Shown here: positions 44,731 through 53,191 of the stretch, piece after piece
Numbering within the stretch: position 1 is the stretch's first letter
How the letters are laid out: each line of letters opens with the position of its first letter
Source of the DNA: JANSWY01 sp038525605
Lineage (GTDB): Bacteria; Bacteroidota; Bacteroidia; Cytophagales; Cyclobacteriaceae
Direction of reading: 5' to 3'
NCBI GenBank assembly: GCA_038525605.1
Contig: JBCBHL010000001.1
Location: forward strand, 13,571-77,570
DNA length: 64,000 nucleotides
Made by a program: the position numbers and the translations under genes
The notes under the pieces: generated by a model
The model's database searches: none
Seen by the model: only the letters and a program-made list of their open reading frames with translations
Told to the model about the DNA's origin: nothing

Positions 44731-46452
44731 CTAATCCTCAACGTTGATAGTCCTCACCAGATCGAAGACTGCTAAAGCGAAAGGTTTTAATTTTGAAGGA
44801 GGCACATCATTCCTGAGTTTGCGCAGTTCAATAATAGCTCCTGCTCTGTTTTGTTCTGTTTCGGAATCTCCTATATCTGAGGTGTTAGTCATTCCAAACT
44901 CCCCTGTTCTGTTAGTTTGACCGTAACCGTCCAAAGCAGTAGGCCAAATGCTCTGCAAATCTTGTCCATTACTCAATAAGTTCAGTAAGTTTCTAATAGT
45001 CATTTGATTTCTGTTAAGGCCATCAGGAACTTTCGGAACAATTAATTGATTTTTAATCGCTGGAGGTATTCCGTTGATTACCGCTATTTCACCAGGGTTG
45101 AGGGAGTTATAAAACGGGAGTAACCCCATTCTAAAAAGGAATGGCATATAATATTTAATAACAGAACTATCCTCCGGGTTTATTGCTCCACTTCCACTAG
45201 CTTCTGCCATACCGTAGAGTATTGCCATAAAACTTATCGTCTTTTCTGATGCATTTACCCTCTGACCAAACTCTTTTGCCTTTTTTAATCCATTAGCCCA
45301 GGCGCTCCTAAATGGTTTTTGATCTTCCTTTTGACTCCAGCCGATGGTATTTGTATACTTTGTCAGTGGCTTATCTAGTAGTTTACCCAAATATGTTTTG
45401 TAATAAGCCCTCGTACCTAATCTCTTATAAGTTCTGCCTTTACCCTTTCTGAATGGGGCTTTGGTTAATCGATCGATTAAATAATGGATCTTTTCAAACT
45501 TAACACCTACAGTTGCCTGTGGGTGAAAATGAACTGAACCATTTACATCGAAAAATAGAGTGGTAGTTGGAAACGTAACCCCTCCACTTATATAACTAGG
45601 CAACCAGGCTAGTGACCCTGGGTGCAAATTGGTCACTTGTTGCTCATGTCTGATGCCCTTCGTAAACGTTTCGACTTCAGTCATAATCTCTTCGAGTCGT
45701 CTACGCCCAGGGTCAGTCTCATCAACTGCTACTGTAATGATTTCCAACTCATCAAATGAATTCCCATAATCTCCTTCTATCTTAAAGCCATCGGCCCGAG
45801 CTAGCTCGTTCTCTTCGGTAGTACCCATCCCAGCATCGTAATGGTTTGAGTTAAATGTCACGCTATCATAAGCCTGGAACTCAAACCCAATTTTCCGTTG
45901 AATGGGTCCATTAGCGGTATTACTTTCTTTAAGCTGTGCAGGATTATCAGTCTTAAGCCGCATTGCCTTATCACCCATTACATCTGCCTCTTTTTCTAAT
46001 CCAGCATCGTCATTGATCTTGACTCCTCTTTTGAATTGAAAAGTTGGCCTTACCCTTCCCTGCTTTTGTTGTACTACGTGCCAGGCTTCATGTGGGAGGT
46101 GCTGTTCCTGTCCGGGTCCGAGGTGGATATTTGTTCCTTGTGCATAGGCAAGGGCATTGAATTGTGCTGGCCTGGCTGAGTTATAATGAACATTTACATC
46201 ATCCATTGCATAACCGGAAAGGTTTTCGATTCCGGACTTCAGTTGGTCAGGCAGTCCGGTTTGATTAGGTTTTCGTTGTATAGAGGAATTAGTATTGGCT
46301 TTAGACTCCTCAATGTCATTTTTTAGCCGGCGCTGATAAACAGTGGATGGGCGGTCGTCTGTAATTGTGATTGATTCCTGACTGCCAGCAACTTCTTGCT
46401 GGGTCTTCCTTTGCGCTTTTGGGTCATTTGAATATTCAAGTGATGCTTTCAT
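44731..46452 (-). CDS. eCIS effector: DUF4157 domain + divergent amidoligase-like payload
   Basis: A 573-residue protein. Tag (ITDDRPSTVYQRRL), SIQRKPN and HEAWH (121-125) are nearly identical to the pentapeptide effector downstream; the junction is PIQRKIG (Gln185-Arg186). The payload begins immediately as KIGFEFQAYDSVTF, then DGFKIEGDYGNSFDELEIITVAV, and later SVHFHPQATVGVKFEKIHYLIDRL. A GxExx strand, D in the second strand, E-I-I-T, then an HxHxQxxVG strand is the order seen in amidoligase/GCS-like folds, here with the histidines that its paralogues lack. It follows the patatin gene by 12 bp, so it heads the tagged part of the operon. Confidence 0.68.
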   Translation of the reverse strand: MKASLEYSNDPKAQRKTQQEVAGSQESITITDDRPSTVYQRRLKNDIEESKANTNSSIQRKPNQTGLPDQLKSGIENLSGYAMDDVNVHYNSARPAQFNALAYAQGTNIHLGPGQEQHLPHEAWHVVQQKQGRVRPTFQFKRGVKINDDAGLEKEADVMGDKAMRLKTDNPAQLKESNTANGPIQRKIGFEFQAYDSVTFNSNHYDAGMGTTEENELARADGFKIEGDYGNSFDELEIITVAVDETDPGRRRLEEIMTEVETFTKGIRHEQQVTNLHPGSLAWLPSYISGGVTFPTTTLFFDVNGSVHFHPQATVGVKFEKIHYLIDRLTKAPFRKGKGRTYKRLGTRAYYKTYLGKLLDKPLTKYTNTIGWSQKEDQKPFRSAWANGLKKAKEFGQRVNASEKTISFMAILYGMAEASGSGAINPEDSSVIKYYMPFLFRMGLLPFYNSLNPGEIAVINGIPPAIKNQLIVPKVPDGLNRNQMTIRNLLNLLSNGQDLQSIWPTALDGYGQTNRTGEFGMTNTSDIGDSETEQNRAGAIIELRKLRNDVPPSKLKPFALAVFDLVRTINVED

Positions 46453-46464
46453 TCCTGAATGAAT

Positions 46465-47565
46465 TTACGATTTCTGCAAATTCACTGTAGAGGTCAAAGA
46501 ATACAGTTCCTCGTCCAGCAGGCCATCTAAAAAAACGTTGAGTCCATTGGCTATGGCAGCTGTCACCGTATGGTCACCAGCACTCAACAGCTTCTGAATA
46601 TTCTCCGGATCGGCATTAGACATGTCCGAATCGTAATCTCTCGCACTAGTAGGGACATCTATCCTTTTGTAATTAATTTGTCCTTCTTCCCTTACTGATT
46701 TAAAAATCGCATCCATCTGATAGGTCGTCGTATCCACACCGCCATCCATCATGATGTCGGGGATATATTGCGCCCATTTCAGCAAACTCCATCGACCACT
46801 TATTTTAGTCCTTTTCAATGAAAATTGACCTCCACCAGTACCGATAGAAAGCATATACATATCCTCCGCCCTTGGTTCCTTAATATTTCTGTCTTTAAAA
46901 TGGTGATTCCTCGCCTCTGCATAAGCGCATAATGCAGGACTATTGGCAAACACACCCCCATCAATGTTGCGCATCTCTCTTTCTTCAGCATCCGCAATAT
47001 TCGCTTTATTCCTGATAAAAGCAGAAGGAAAATATGTGGGAGCAGCAGAGGTAGATCTGAGAACATCTTTCAAAAGAAACTTTCTTTTACGCCGATCATC
47101 TGTGCTGTTGAAGAAAAAAGCAGAGCGACTGTTAATGTCGTATGTGGGTATAAGGCATGGCTTGAGCAATTCATGCATGTATGTATTCCCAAACTTTATT
47201 TCAAGCAGCTGCTCCAGATGCTTTGGACTAAAAGCAGTTCCATTGAGCAATCCCCATAATCGCCTGAACTCGGGGATTTTTGACTTGTTGAAAATATCAT
47301 AGCCTTCTTCTACAAATAGATCTAAAGCTTCAGAAGCACTAAATTTTGCTTTTTGAGGCTGTTTCTCATCGGGCATTAGATACAATGCAGCCAGAATTCC
47401 ACCAATACTGGTCCCTGTAATGAAATCAAAGTGATTCGCGATAGTAGTTCCCGGAGCTTTCTTCTGTAAATATTGTTCCGCATATTTGACGACTGTTGCC
47501 GGTATGATCCCTCTTATCCCTCCTCCATCAAGAGACAGGATTCTAATCTTCTTTTTATCTTTCAT
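46465..47565 (-). CDS. Patatin-like phospholipase, candidate untagged effector
   Basis: A 366-residue patatin-family lipid acyl hydrolase. All active-site elements are visible: the oxyanion loop DGGGIRGIIP near residue 14, the nucleophile elbow GTSIGG near 51, and the catalytic Asp in NIDGGVFANSP near 198. Such enzymes cleave membrane phospholipids and are common toxins in contractile secretion systems. It has no signal peptide, no IxDNRP motif and no DUF4157. The gene sits 7 bp after the eCIS ATPase and 12 bp before the first tagged effector, so it is in the operon. It may be loaded differently, or have a housekeeping role. Confidence 0.9.
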   Translation of the reverse strand: MKDKKKIRILSLDGGGIRGIIPATVVKYAEQYLQKKAPGTTIANHFDFITGTSIGGILAALYLMPDEKQPQKAKFSASEALDLFVEEGYDIFNKSKIPEFRRLWGLLNGTAFSPKHLEQLLEIKFGNTYMHELLKPCLIPTYDINSRSAFFFNSTDDRRKRKFLLKDVLRSTSAAPTYFPSAFIRNKANIADAEEREMRNIDGGVFANSPALCAYAEARNHHFKDRNIKEPRAEDMYMLSIGTGGGQFSLKRTKISGRWSLLKWAQYIPDIMMDGGVDTTTYQMDAIFKSVREEGQINYKRIDVPTSARDYDSDMSNADPENIQKLLSAGDHTVTAAIANGLNVFLDGLLDEELYSLTSTVNLQKS

Positions 47566-47572
47566 GAGTATA

Positions 47573-48958
47573 TTAGTTTAATAGTATGCCTTCTTTTTGT
47601 AGCTCTCTTCTAATAGCAGTTTCCAGATTCTGAAGTGTAATTGTTGTTTTTCCTTGCGTAATGGCATTCAAAGTACACTTCCTCACCACATTCATCATCA
47701 GACCACCTGATATTTCAAACTTTTCTGCGAGTTTCCACAGATCAACTTTGTCATCTAGTGGCATTTTGGAAGAGAATGACTGACTCCAAAGCTTATGTCG
47801 CTCCTCTACTCCAGGCATTCTAAACTCAACCATCGACTGAAACCTTCGCGAAAACGCCTCGTCGATGTTATCCATGAGGTTGGTTGCCAATAAAACTACA
47901 CCATCAAAATCTTCAATCCTTTGCAACAGATATCCGATTTCCTGATTACCATAGCGATCGTTTGCACTACTGACCTGTGTCCTTTTTCCAAATAGTGAAT
48001 CAGCTTCATCAAAAAATAATATCCATCCATGTTTCTGTGCCTGGTCAAAGACTTTAGCCAGGTTCTTTTCGGTTTCGCCGATGTATTTGGAAACGACCAT
48101 ACTGATATCAACCCGGTAGACTGATTTATGAGTCACCTTGCCCAATAATGCCGCAGACATGGTTTTACCTGTTCCCGGAGGGCCATAGAAAAGACTTTTA
48201 TAACCCGGTTTCAGTCTGCGTCCCAGCCCGAAATCATCCATAATTACCTGCTCGTGCTGTACCCAGTCTTTTATTTCCTGCAAGCTTCTGGCAGTAGATT
48301 TAGAAACTACCAGGTCGTCCCATTCCAAACCGGACTGTATCCGCTGAGCGGGAAAGTCAGCACTGAATACAGCCTGATAGGTCTTTCCGATGAGCAATTG
48401 CTCGGAATACTCTCTTGAAACCATCCATACCCCACTATTGAGTGGCATTCCGGACCTCTGCCCAAATCGATCGATGATCCCCAGACTGATCAGTTTGAAG
48501 TCACCTGCAAATGCTTTCTGATACCTCAGTCTTTTTGACAGATCGCCTCCTGCCACCAGAAAAAGTGCAGTATCTACAGTGGCAATAAGTCCATTGTGTC
48601 CTTCCAGTAACACACCGCCAAACTCACTAAATCTGCGGTCGTAATCTTTGTTTTTACTCAAAAGAATGTCAAGTGCCTCCGGTTTTACATGCGGAATAAT
48701 TGCCAGGCAGAGCAATAGCCTTTCATCAAAACCCAAGGCGTTTTTGCTAACAAAATCAGCATAGGGATCTTCTTTGTCCTTTAACCCAGGAGGTGGAAGT
48801 TCATAGATAGACTGGTAAGGTGTTTCATGATTGAAATAGAGTGCGAGCCTGATGTGTAAAACTTCCTGAAACCATGCTAGCTCATGACCAATTGCAGTGG
48901 CCTTTTCATTGCTATCTGCTAAAATTCTATCGCTATTTGTCTCTGTTTGACCGATCAT
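47573..48958 (-). CDS. eCIS AAA+ ATPase (Afp15-like)
   Basis: A 461-residue AAA+ protein. The N-terminal half (1-230) is system-specific; the ATPase core has Walker A GPPGTGKT (259-266), Walker B LFFDEAD (314-320), the arginine-finger region RRFQSMVEFRMPG and a C-terminal lid. A membrane-bound-type AAA+ ATPase at this place is a constant part of Afp/PVC-type gene clusters (Afp15), where it is needed for assembly or cargo handling rather than firing. It lies 18 bp after the tape-measure gene and 7 bp before patatin, linking the machine to the cargo genes in one transcript. Confidence 0.92.
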   Translation of the reverse strand: MIGQTETNSDRILADSNEKATAIGHELAWFQEVLHIRLALYFNHETPYQSIYELPPPGLKDKEDPYADFVSKNALGFDERLLLCLAIIPHVKPEALDILLSKNKDYDRRFSEFGGVLLEGHNGLIATVDTALFLVAGGDLSKRLRYQKAFAGDFKLISLGIIDRFGQRSGMPLNSGVWMVSREYSEQLLIGKTYQAVFSADFPAQRIQSGLEWDDLVVSKSTARSLQEIKDWVQHEQVIMDDFGLGRRLKPGYKSLFYGPPGTGKTMSAALLGKVTHKSVYRVDISMVVSKYIGETEKNLAKVFDQAQKHGWILFFDEADSLFGKRTQVSSANDRYGNQEIGYLLQRIEDFDGVVLLATNLMDNIDEAFSRRFQSMVEFRMPGVEERHKLWSQSFSSKMPLDDKVDLWKLAEKFEISGGLMMNVVRKCTLNAITQGKTTITLQNLETAIRRELQKEGILLN

Positions 48959-48976
48959 TTCTCCTTAAATTTCATA

Positions 48977-50154
48977 TTACCATTCTACTACTAAAACCCT
49001 ATCCATCCAGGGTAAACTAACCGTATGATAGCCCCAGGGCAGTTTCTGCAGCAGAATATCATACGTTTCTCTCTGCACCTGCAACAACCAGTGATTGTCC
49101 CGAATTCTCAGTGAGGCTGGTCTTTCAAGATAGGAGGTGACAAATCCTTTCACAGACATGTTTTTCCATTGTGGCACCTGTCTGATAATAGCCTTAAGCA
49201 GGCCATCGACTATCTCCTTGTCAGAATCTGAGATATCGGTGATCCGGACTGCCTCTTCCATAGGAATCCCACATAAGACCTTTGCCAGCGGTAGCTGTCC
49301 CTCAAAAATTTCCGTTTCTTCCTGCCCACAAATAAACTGAAGCATGCAGGCTGCTTTTTGCCTTGCCGGGATGTCTTTAAACACCTGGTCTTCTACCAGC
49401 CCGAGATTCTCAAAAAACCTAGCCAGAAAAGGCCATAACAAGACGAGTCCTGCATTAGACACTGAAATGAAATCCGTATCATTAAAGTCAGACAAACCTG
49501 CCTGTATTGAGCTGCTTTTGAAGGCCTGCGCTTTGTGAATTTCCCAATCTATCTGATGGACATATTCTGCCAGCGGAATTAATTTAGTCTTCACTAATTC
49601 CTCAATCCGTTTTTTTGCCTGCTGATCAGCATCGCCCTGACTGCTCTGACCGTTTCCTCTGATTCCAGTCAATAAAACTGCATTTTCAGCATTTGACTGT
49701 AACTCCTGCAACAGGTTTTCGAGTTTTTGTAATGATGCCGATGAAACTCCCTTGAAAGCAGATCCTGAGATTTTATTGGCTAGATGCTGAAAGAAATGCT
49801 GCCATAGCTCAATCTCCTTGTTCAATGACAAATAATACCTGATCAGACTCTTTATGCTCTTCACTGACTTCAGCACAGTACTTTCCCGTTTTACCGAATC
49901 AACTCCCAGCAAATCGAGTGTTGATGTGCTGTAAATGCTTTTCATTTGCAAAAAGGATCGCGGTGGCTGCTGAGCCATCGGTAACTGATTGAAGATATTA
50001 AATATCAGCGCTTTTACAATTTCTCTATGCGATGGTACCTTCGCTAGCTTCGGCCCTGAAAACTGTATTTGCTTTTTGACTTGTTCTATGAGTTTCTGAA
50101 CATCTACTAAGGATATTCCTGCGATCAGATAGATACTTTTGATGAGCTGTTCTT
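48977..50154 (-). CDS. eCIS tape-measure protein, C-terminal part (gene interrupted by assembly gap)
   Basis: About 392 residues continuing a protein that starts at 50,717; the reading frame enters from the N-gap as EQLIKSIYLIAGISL. The region is helical and leucine-rich and includes LLWPFLARFFENLGLV and RQKAACMLQFICGQEETEIFEGQLPLAK (split: the LVLLWPFL and QLPLAKVLCG blocks are characteristic), matching the C-terminal domain of contractile injection system tape-measure proteins (Afp14-like), and ends LPWMDRVLVVEW. Such proteins set sheath length. It directly precedes the ATPase gene. The two parts are out of frame only because the gap is filled with an arbitrary ten Ns. Confidence 0.85.
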
Positions 50155-50187
50155 NNNNNNNNNNGCTCATCAAAAGTATCTATCTGA
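50125..50187. repeat. Perfect 23-bp inverted repeat flanking a 10-N gap
   Basis: Left arm 50,125-50,147, right arm 50,165-50,187, exact reverse complements, with a short spacer containing ten Ns at 50,155-50,164. Either a strong natural hairpin stopped sequencing, or a contig end was joined wrongly. Confidence 0.95.
50155..50164. other. Assembly gap (10 Ns)
   Basis: Ten undetermined bases inside the tape-measure gene. The frame shifts across them, so the true gap length is not ten. Confidence 0.98.
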
Positions 50188-50717
50188 AAGCTATTTAAAA
50201 ATCGCTGCAGAGAATTTTCATTTTTGTGTAGGTTACTCAGCAACTTAATAAATGCTAATTCTGGTTTCTTAATCAGCAAGTCCAACTGTTTTTCAAGAAA
50301 TTCTTTCGACATATCGGGACTCCACCATGGCAATCTGCCAGCAGATAAATAATATGAAAGAATGTTGAAAGGTGTCTTTTGTGCTTCCAGTTCATTCCTT
50401 TCGGACAATTCCCCAGTTCGCGCATTCACAACATAATTATCCTGCTGCAATGATTGGAGAGATTTTTCAAATTTTGATTTAAACTGATCTGCTACAGTAT
50501 CCAATTCCAGCTTCCCCAAATCTATTTCCAGCCGATTGATCTGATGATGAATTTCATCGTTTTCAACAAAATACTTATCCAGCAATTGCTCTATAACAGG
50601 AACCAGTTCACGGTAGTACAACTTCCGAAATGTTTCCTGCAGCTCTTTGACACCTTCCTCATCATTGAGCCTGAGGTCAATTAATTGCTTATTGATAATG
50701 TAATTTTGCTTTGCCAT
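50165..50717 (-). CDS. eCIS tape-measure protein, N-terminal part (gene interrupted by assembly gap)
   Basis: The first about 184 residues of the tape-measure protein, starting MAKQNYIINKQLIDLRL. The N-terminal block YYRELVPVIEQLLDKY ... HHQINRLEIDLGKLE is typical of contractile injection system tape-measure proteins. The frame reaches the gap at NSFQIDTFDE. With the C-terminal part the protein has at least about 575 residues plus what is missing. It begins 10 bp after the baseplate protein gene. Sequence read beyond the gap in this frame (RTAHQKYL...) is an artefact. Confidence 0.85.
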
Positions 50718-50727
50718 TCAACGAAAA

Positions 50728-53151
50728 TCAGCGTTGCTGTAAGATGTCCATATACTTGCTATAGGCTGAGCGGAAAAGTGTCATTTCATCTTTGCTAAAC
50801 CACTTGATGTGAGGCCTGATATGGGCAGGTGTTTCTTCACTGATGGTATTGCTGATAAATTCTCTGTAGGTCTCATTGGCAAACCAGTTGTTATCCGCAG
50901 GAATTACGATCGTCATTTGCAATGAATAGGGATCCTGACTTGCTAACTCCGGAAAACATCTGCCATTACTATCGTCGGTGGTAAATGGTACGCTGATTTC
51001 AAATCCTTCGGTAGTCACCTTGCTCACCCGATAGCTTCCATCATACTGCATGGTTCCAACAATTTTTACCTGGTCGTTTTCAGCCAGACTATTTTCAACT
51101 GTACAATAGGTATTCCCTGATGAGCTTTTTGAAAAGGCGTTGATTGCCTCTGACAACATCAAAAAACGTATGTCCGGCTCAGTTCTTTGCCAGCTGGCAG
51201 TCGTATTATCTCCTTCCTCCTGATAAGTGGTATCAATTTCGAAACTTAACTCAGACACTGAAACCACCTGATAAGCCCCTTGATAAGTATCATTATCGAA
51301 AAGTCTGATTTTCTCACCTTCCTGCAAGTTGTGGTTTGCGGCAAGGCACCTGGTTCGTCTTCTACCCGAAGCGGACTCAAAAGCCGTTATACCTTGTTGG
51401 GCAAAGTAATCTTCTAATGAATGAGTATCTGCAGGAGTTGGTCTTAACAGAATATGTTCTATCAGGTAAAAAGGTCTTTCATTTTCAGTATTTGCCAATT
51501 CTTTCTGTAAGCCTGTTTTTGCTGCCACTCTTTTCTCAAAACCGGATAAAATGTCCTGTTGATTAGCAGAGCTCAGGTAATTCATCCCTGTTCCTCTACC
51601 CGCACTTAGTCCCGGGTAGCTTTTTAGGAACTCTGATTTGTCTCTGATCAACTTTTCGCAGTACTCCTTTTGATCTTCAACGGTGTTTTGCAGCATGACA
51701 CTATAGCCACTGAACTTTTCTCCAAAACGCGCCAGCAGATGATTCAGAAATTTGTTTCTTTTCTGCATCTCTTTTAAATGATCCTGCGAGCCAGCAACGT
51801 AATTTTGGTAACTGCCCTCACTCGATAATATGTCATTCAATCCGTTGACTGCACTCGTCAAAGACTGTCTGAAATAGGCTGTTTGCACATCCCCATCAAA
51901 GCTGACCAGTTTTTTGAAATTGGCAGTTTGCGAAAAATAATTAGCAAGTAACTGATCAAAAATTGTCAGGTACCCTTTCAGCTGATTGACCTGAGCTTTG
52001 CGCAATGTGCTTGCGTTTTCCGGCAGTTCTGAATTGCCAATACCGTAGTTTGCCGGAAAGTGGTTTTGCACAGAATAGTAATACGCAATATTTCTATCCC
52101 TCCCCGTAGACTGGAACAGATCGTTATTTTGATCAGCAGATCCCTTGATATTGACTGCAGACAAAACCTTTCTCTCCAATAATTCAAGCACCCGGCTTTT
52201 ATTAATAGTTGCTGGTAGCCTGCGCACCCTAAATTGAAGATTATCAAGTGTTGCCAGTTCATCAAGTGTAGGTGTTTTATTGCTATCAAGTGGAAAAACC
52301 CAATTTTTAGCATTGTCACTTCCTGAGATCATCGTGAGATCCTGTACAGAGAGGACATTTGGAACATCCATCACTTCTTTGATGATATCCGAAGCATGGA
52401 TTTCAGTTTTTCTTACGTGACGTTCTAACTCTTCCGAATCAATAAATCCATGATCCAGCACAGGACCATCAAAAATTTCATCGACAGATTTTCCACTGTC
52501 CAGCATCTGTCTCAACGACTGATATTGAATATCGGGCGATAAGTGTAACTTAATCTGATGAAGTATTTCAGCCATCAACTCATTGATGTCTTCCGTTTCA
52601 TCAGCAATTTCGACAGTTCCTGAAAGCCTGATTCTTTGTTTATCGAGCAGTTTGATTTCTTCAAAGTCTTCACACAATGCACGGTGACTATTCAATCTTT
52701 CTCTGATCTTCCTTACTAAATTGCCTCCACTTTCAATAAGGTCGTCTTTTTCCACTACCACCTGATAAAGCCCCCTCAATGACAAATCTGGATCCATCAA
52801 AGGCTCAACCCATGCATTCCTGACGCCTTTGATATCGATTACCAGCTTCCTGATATCCGTTAACGTCACAGGGTTGGAGGTAAGAATATCGGCAGGACCA
52901 TACAATTCCTCAAATGCTTCAGCATCAGCTCCCAATAAGTCCTTAATGTCGTAATTCAATCGATATGCCAGATCGGTAATCACATAGCAGAGTTGTTCCA
53001 AAATGGTAATGCCAGGATCGTGATCGTTGTGATCGGTCCACGATTTTCCGCCTAATTTCTGAATAAGTTTAATTCCTTCCGACCGGAGGAAATTATAATT
53101 CATGGGCGAGTCTTCGGGTAAAGTACGCGGAATTTCTACGGGTATTGTCAT
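50728..53151 (-). CDS. eCIS baseplate protein (Afp12-like)
   Basis: An 807-residue protein starting with the diagnostic block SWTDHNDHDPGITILEQLCY followed by VITDLAYRLNYDIKDLL, seen in baseplate wedge proteins of Bacteroidota and Afp-type injection systems. By position between fibres and tape measure it corresponds to Afp12, a gp6/gp7-like wedge component that anchors the sheath and fibres. The C-terminal half contains small beta-rich repeats (TYQGAYQVVSVSELSFEIDT; MQYDGSYRVSKVTTEGFEI), which look like two copies of one domain. The end (PAHIRPHIKWFSKDEM) is also family-typical. Confidence 0.85.
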   Translation of the reverse strand: MTIPVEIPRTLPEDSPMNYNFLRSEGIKLIQKLGGKSWTDHNDHDPGITILEQLCYVITDLAYRLNYDIKDLLGADAEAFEELYGPADILTSNPVTLTDIRKLVIDIKGVRNAWVEPLMDPDLSLRGLYQVVVEKDDLIESGGNLVRKIRERLNSHRALCEDFEEIKLLDKQRIRLSGTVEIADETEDINELMAEILHQIKLHLSPDIQYQSLRQMLDSGKSVDEIFDGPVLDHGFIDSEELERHVRKTEIHASDIIKEVMDVPNVLSVQDLTMISGSDNAKNWVFPLDSNKTPTLDELATLDNLQFRVRRLPATINKSRVLELLERKVLSAVNIKGSADQNNDLFQSTGRDRNIAYYYSVQNHFPANYGIGNSELPENASTLRKAQVNQLKGYLTIFDQLLANYFSQTANFKKLVSFDGDVQTAYFRQSLTSAVNGLNDILSSEGSYQNYVAGSQDHLKEMQKRNKFLNHLLARFGEKFSGYSVMLQNTVEDQKEYCEKLIRDKSEFLKSYPGLSAGRGTGMNYLSSANQQDILSGFEKRVAAKTGLQKELANTENERPFYLIEHILLRPTPADTHSLEDYFAQQGITAFESASGRRRTRCLAANHNLQEGEKIRLFDNDTYQGAYQVVSVSELSFEIDTTYQEEGDNTTASWQRTEPDIRFLMLSEAINAFSKSSSGNTYCTVENSLAENDQVKIVGTMQYDGSYRVSKVTTEGFEISVPFTTDDSNGRCFPELASQDPYSLQMTIVIPADNNWFANETYREFISNTISEETPAHIRPHIKWFSKDEMTLFRSAYSKYMDILQQR

Positions 53152-53191
53152 GATAAAAAGAATTAGAATGCTTTAGAATGAAGATGATCAG

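Noticed and set aside
50025..50164. Continuation of the tape-measure N-terminal frame across the Ns (RTAHQKYL...)
   Set aside because: This is the wrong frame after an arbitrary-length gap; the correct frame continues as EQLIKSIYL.
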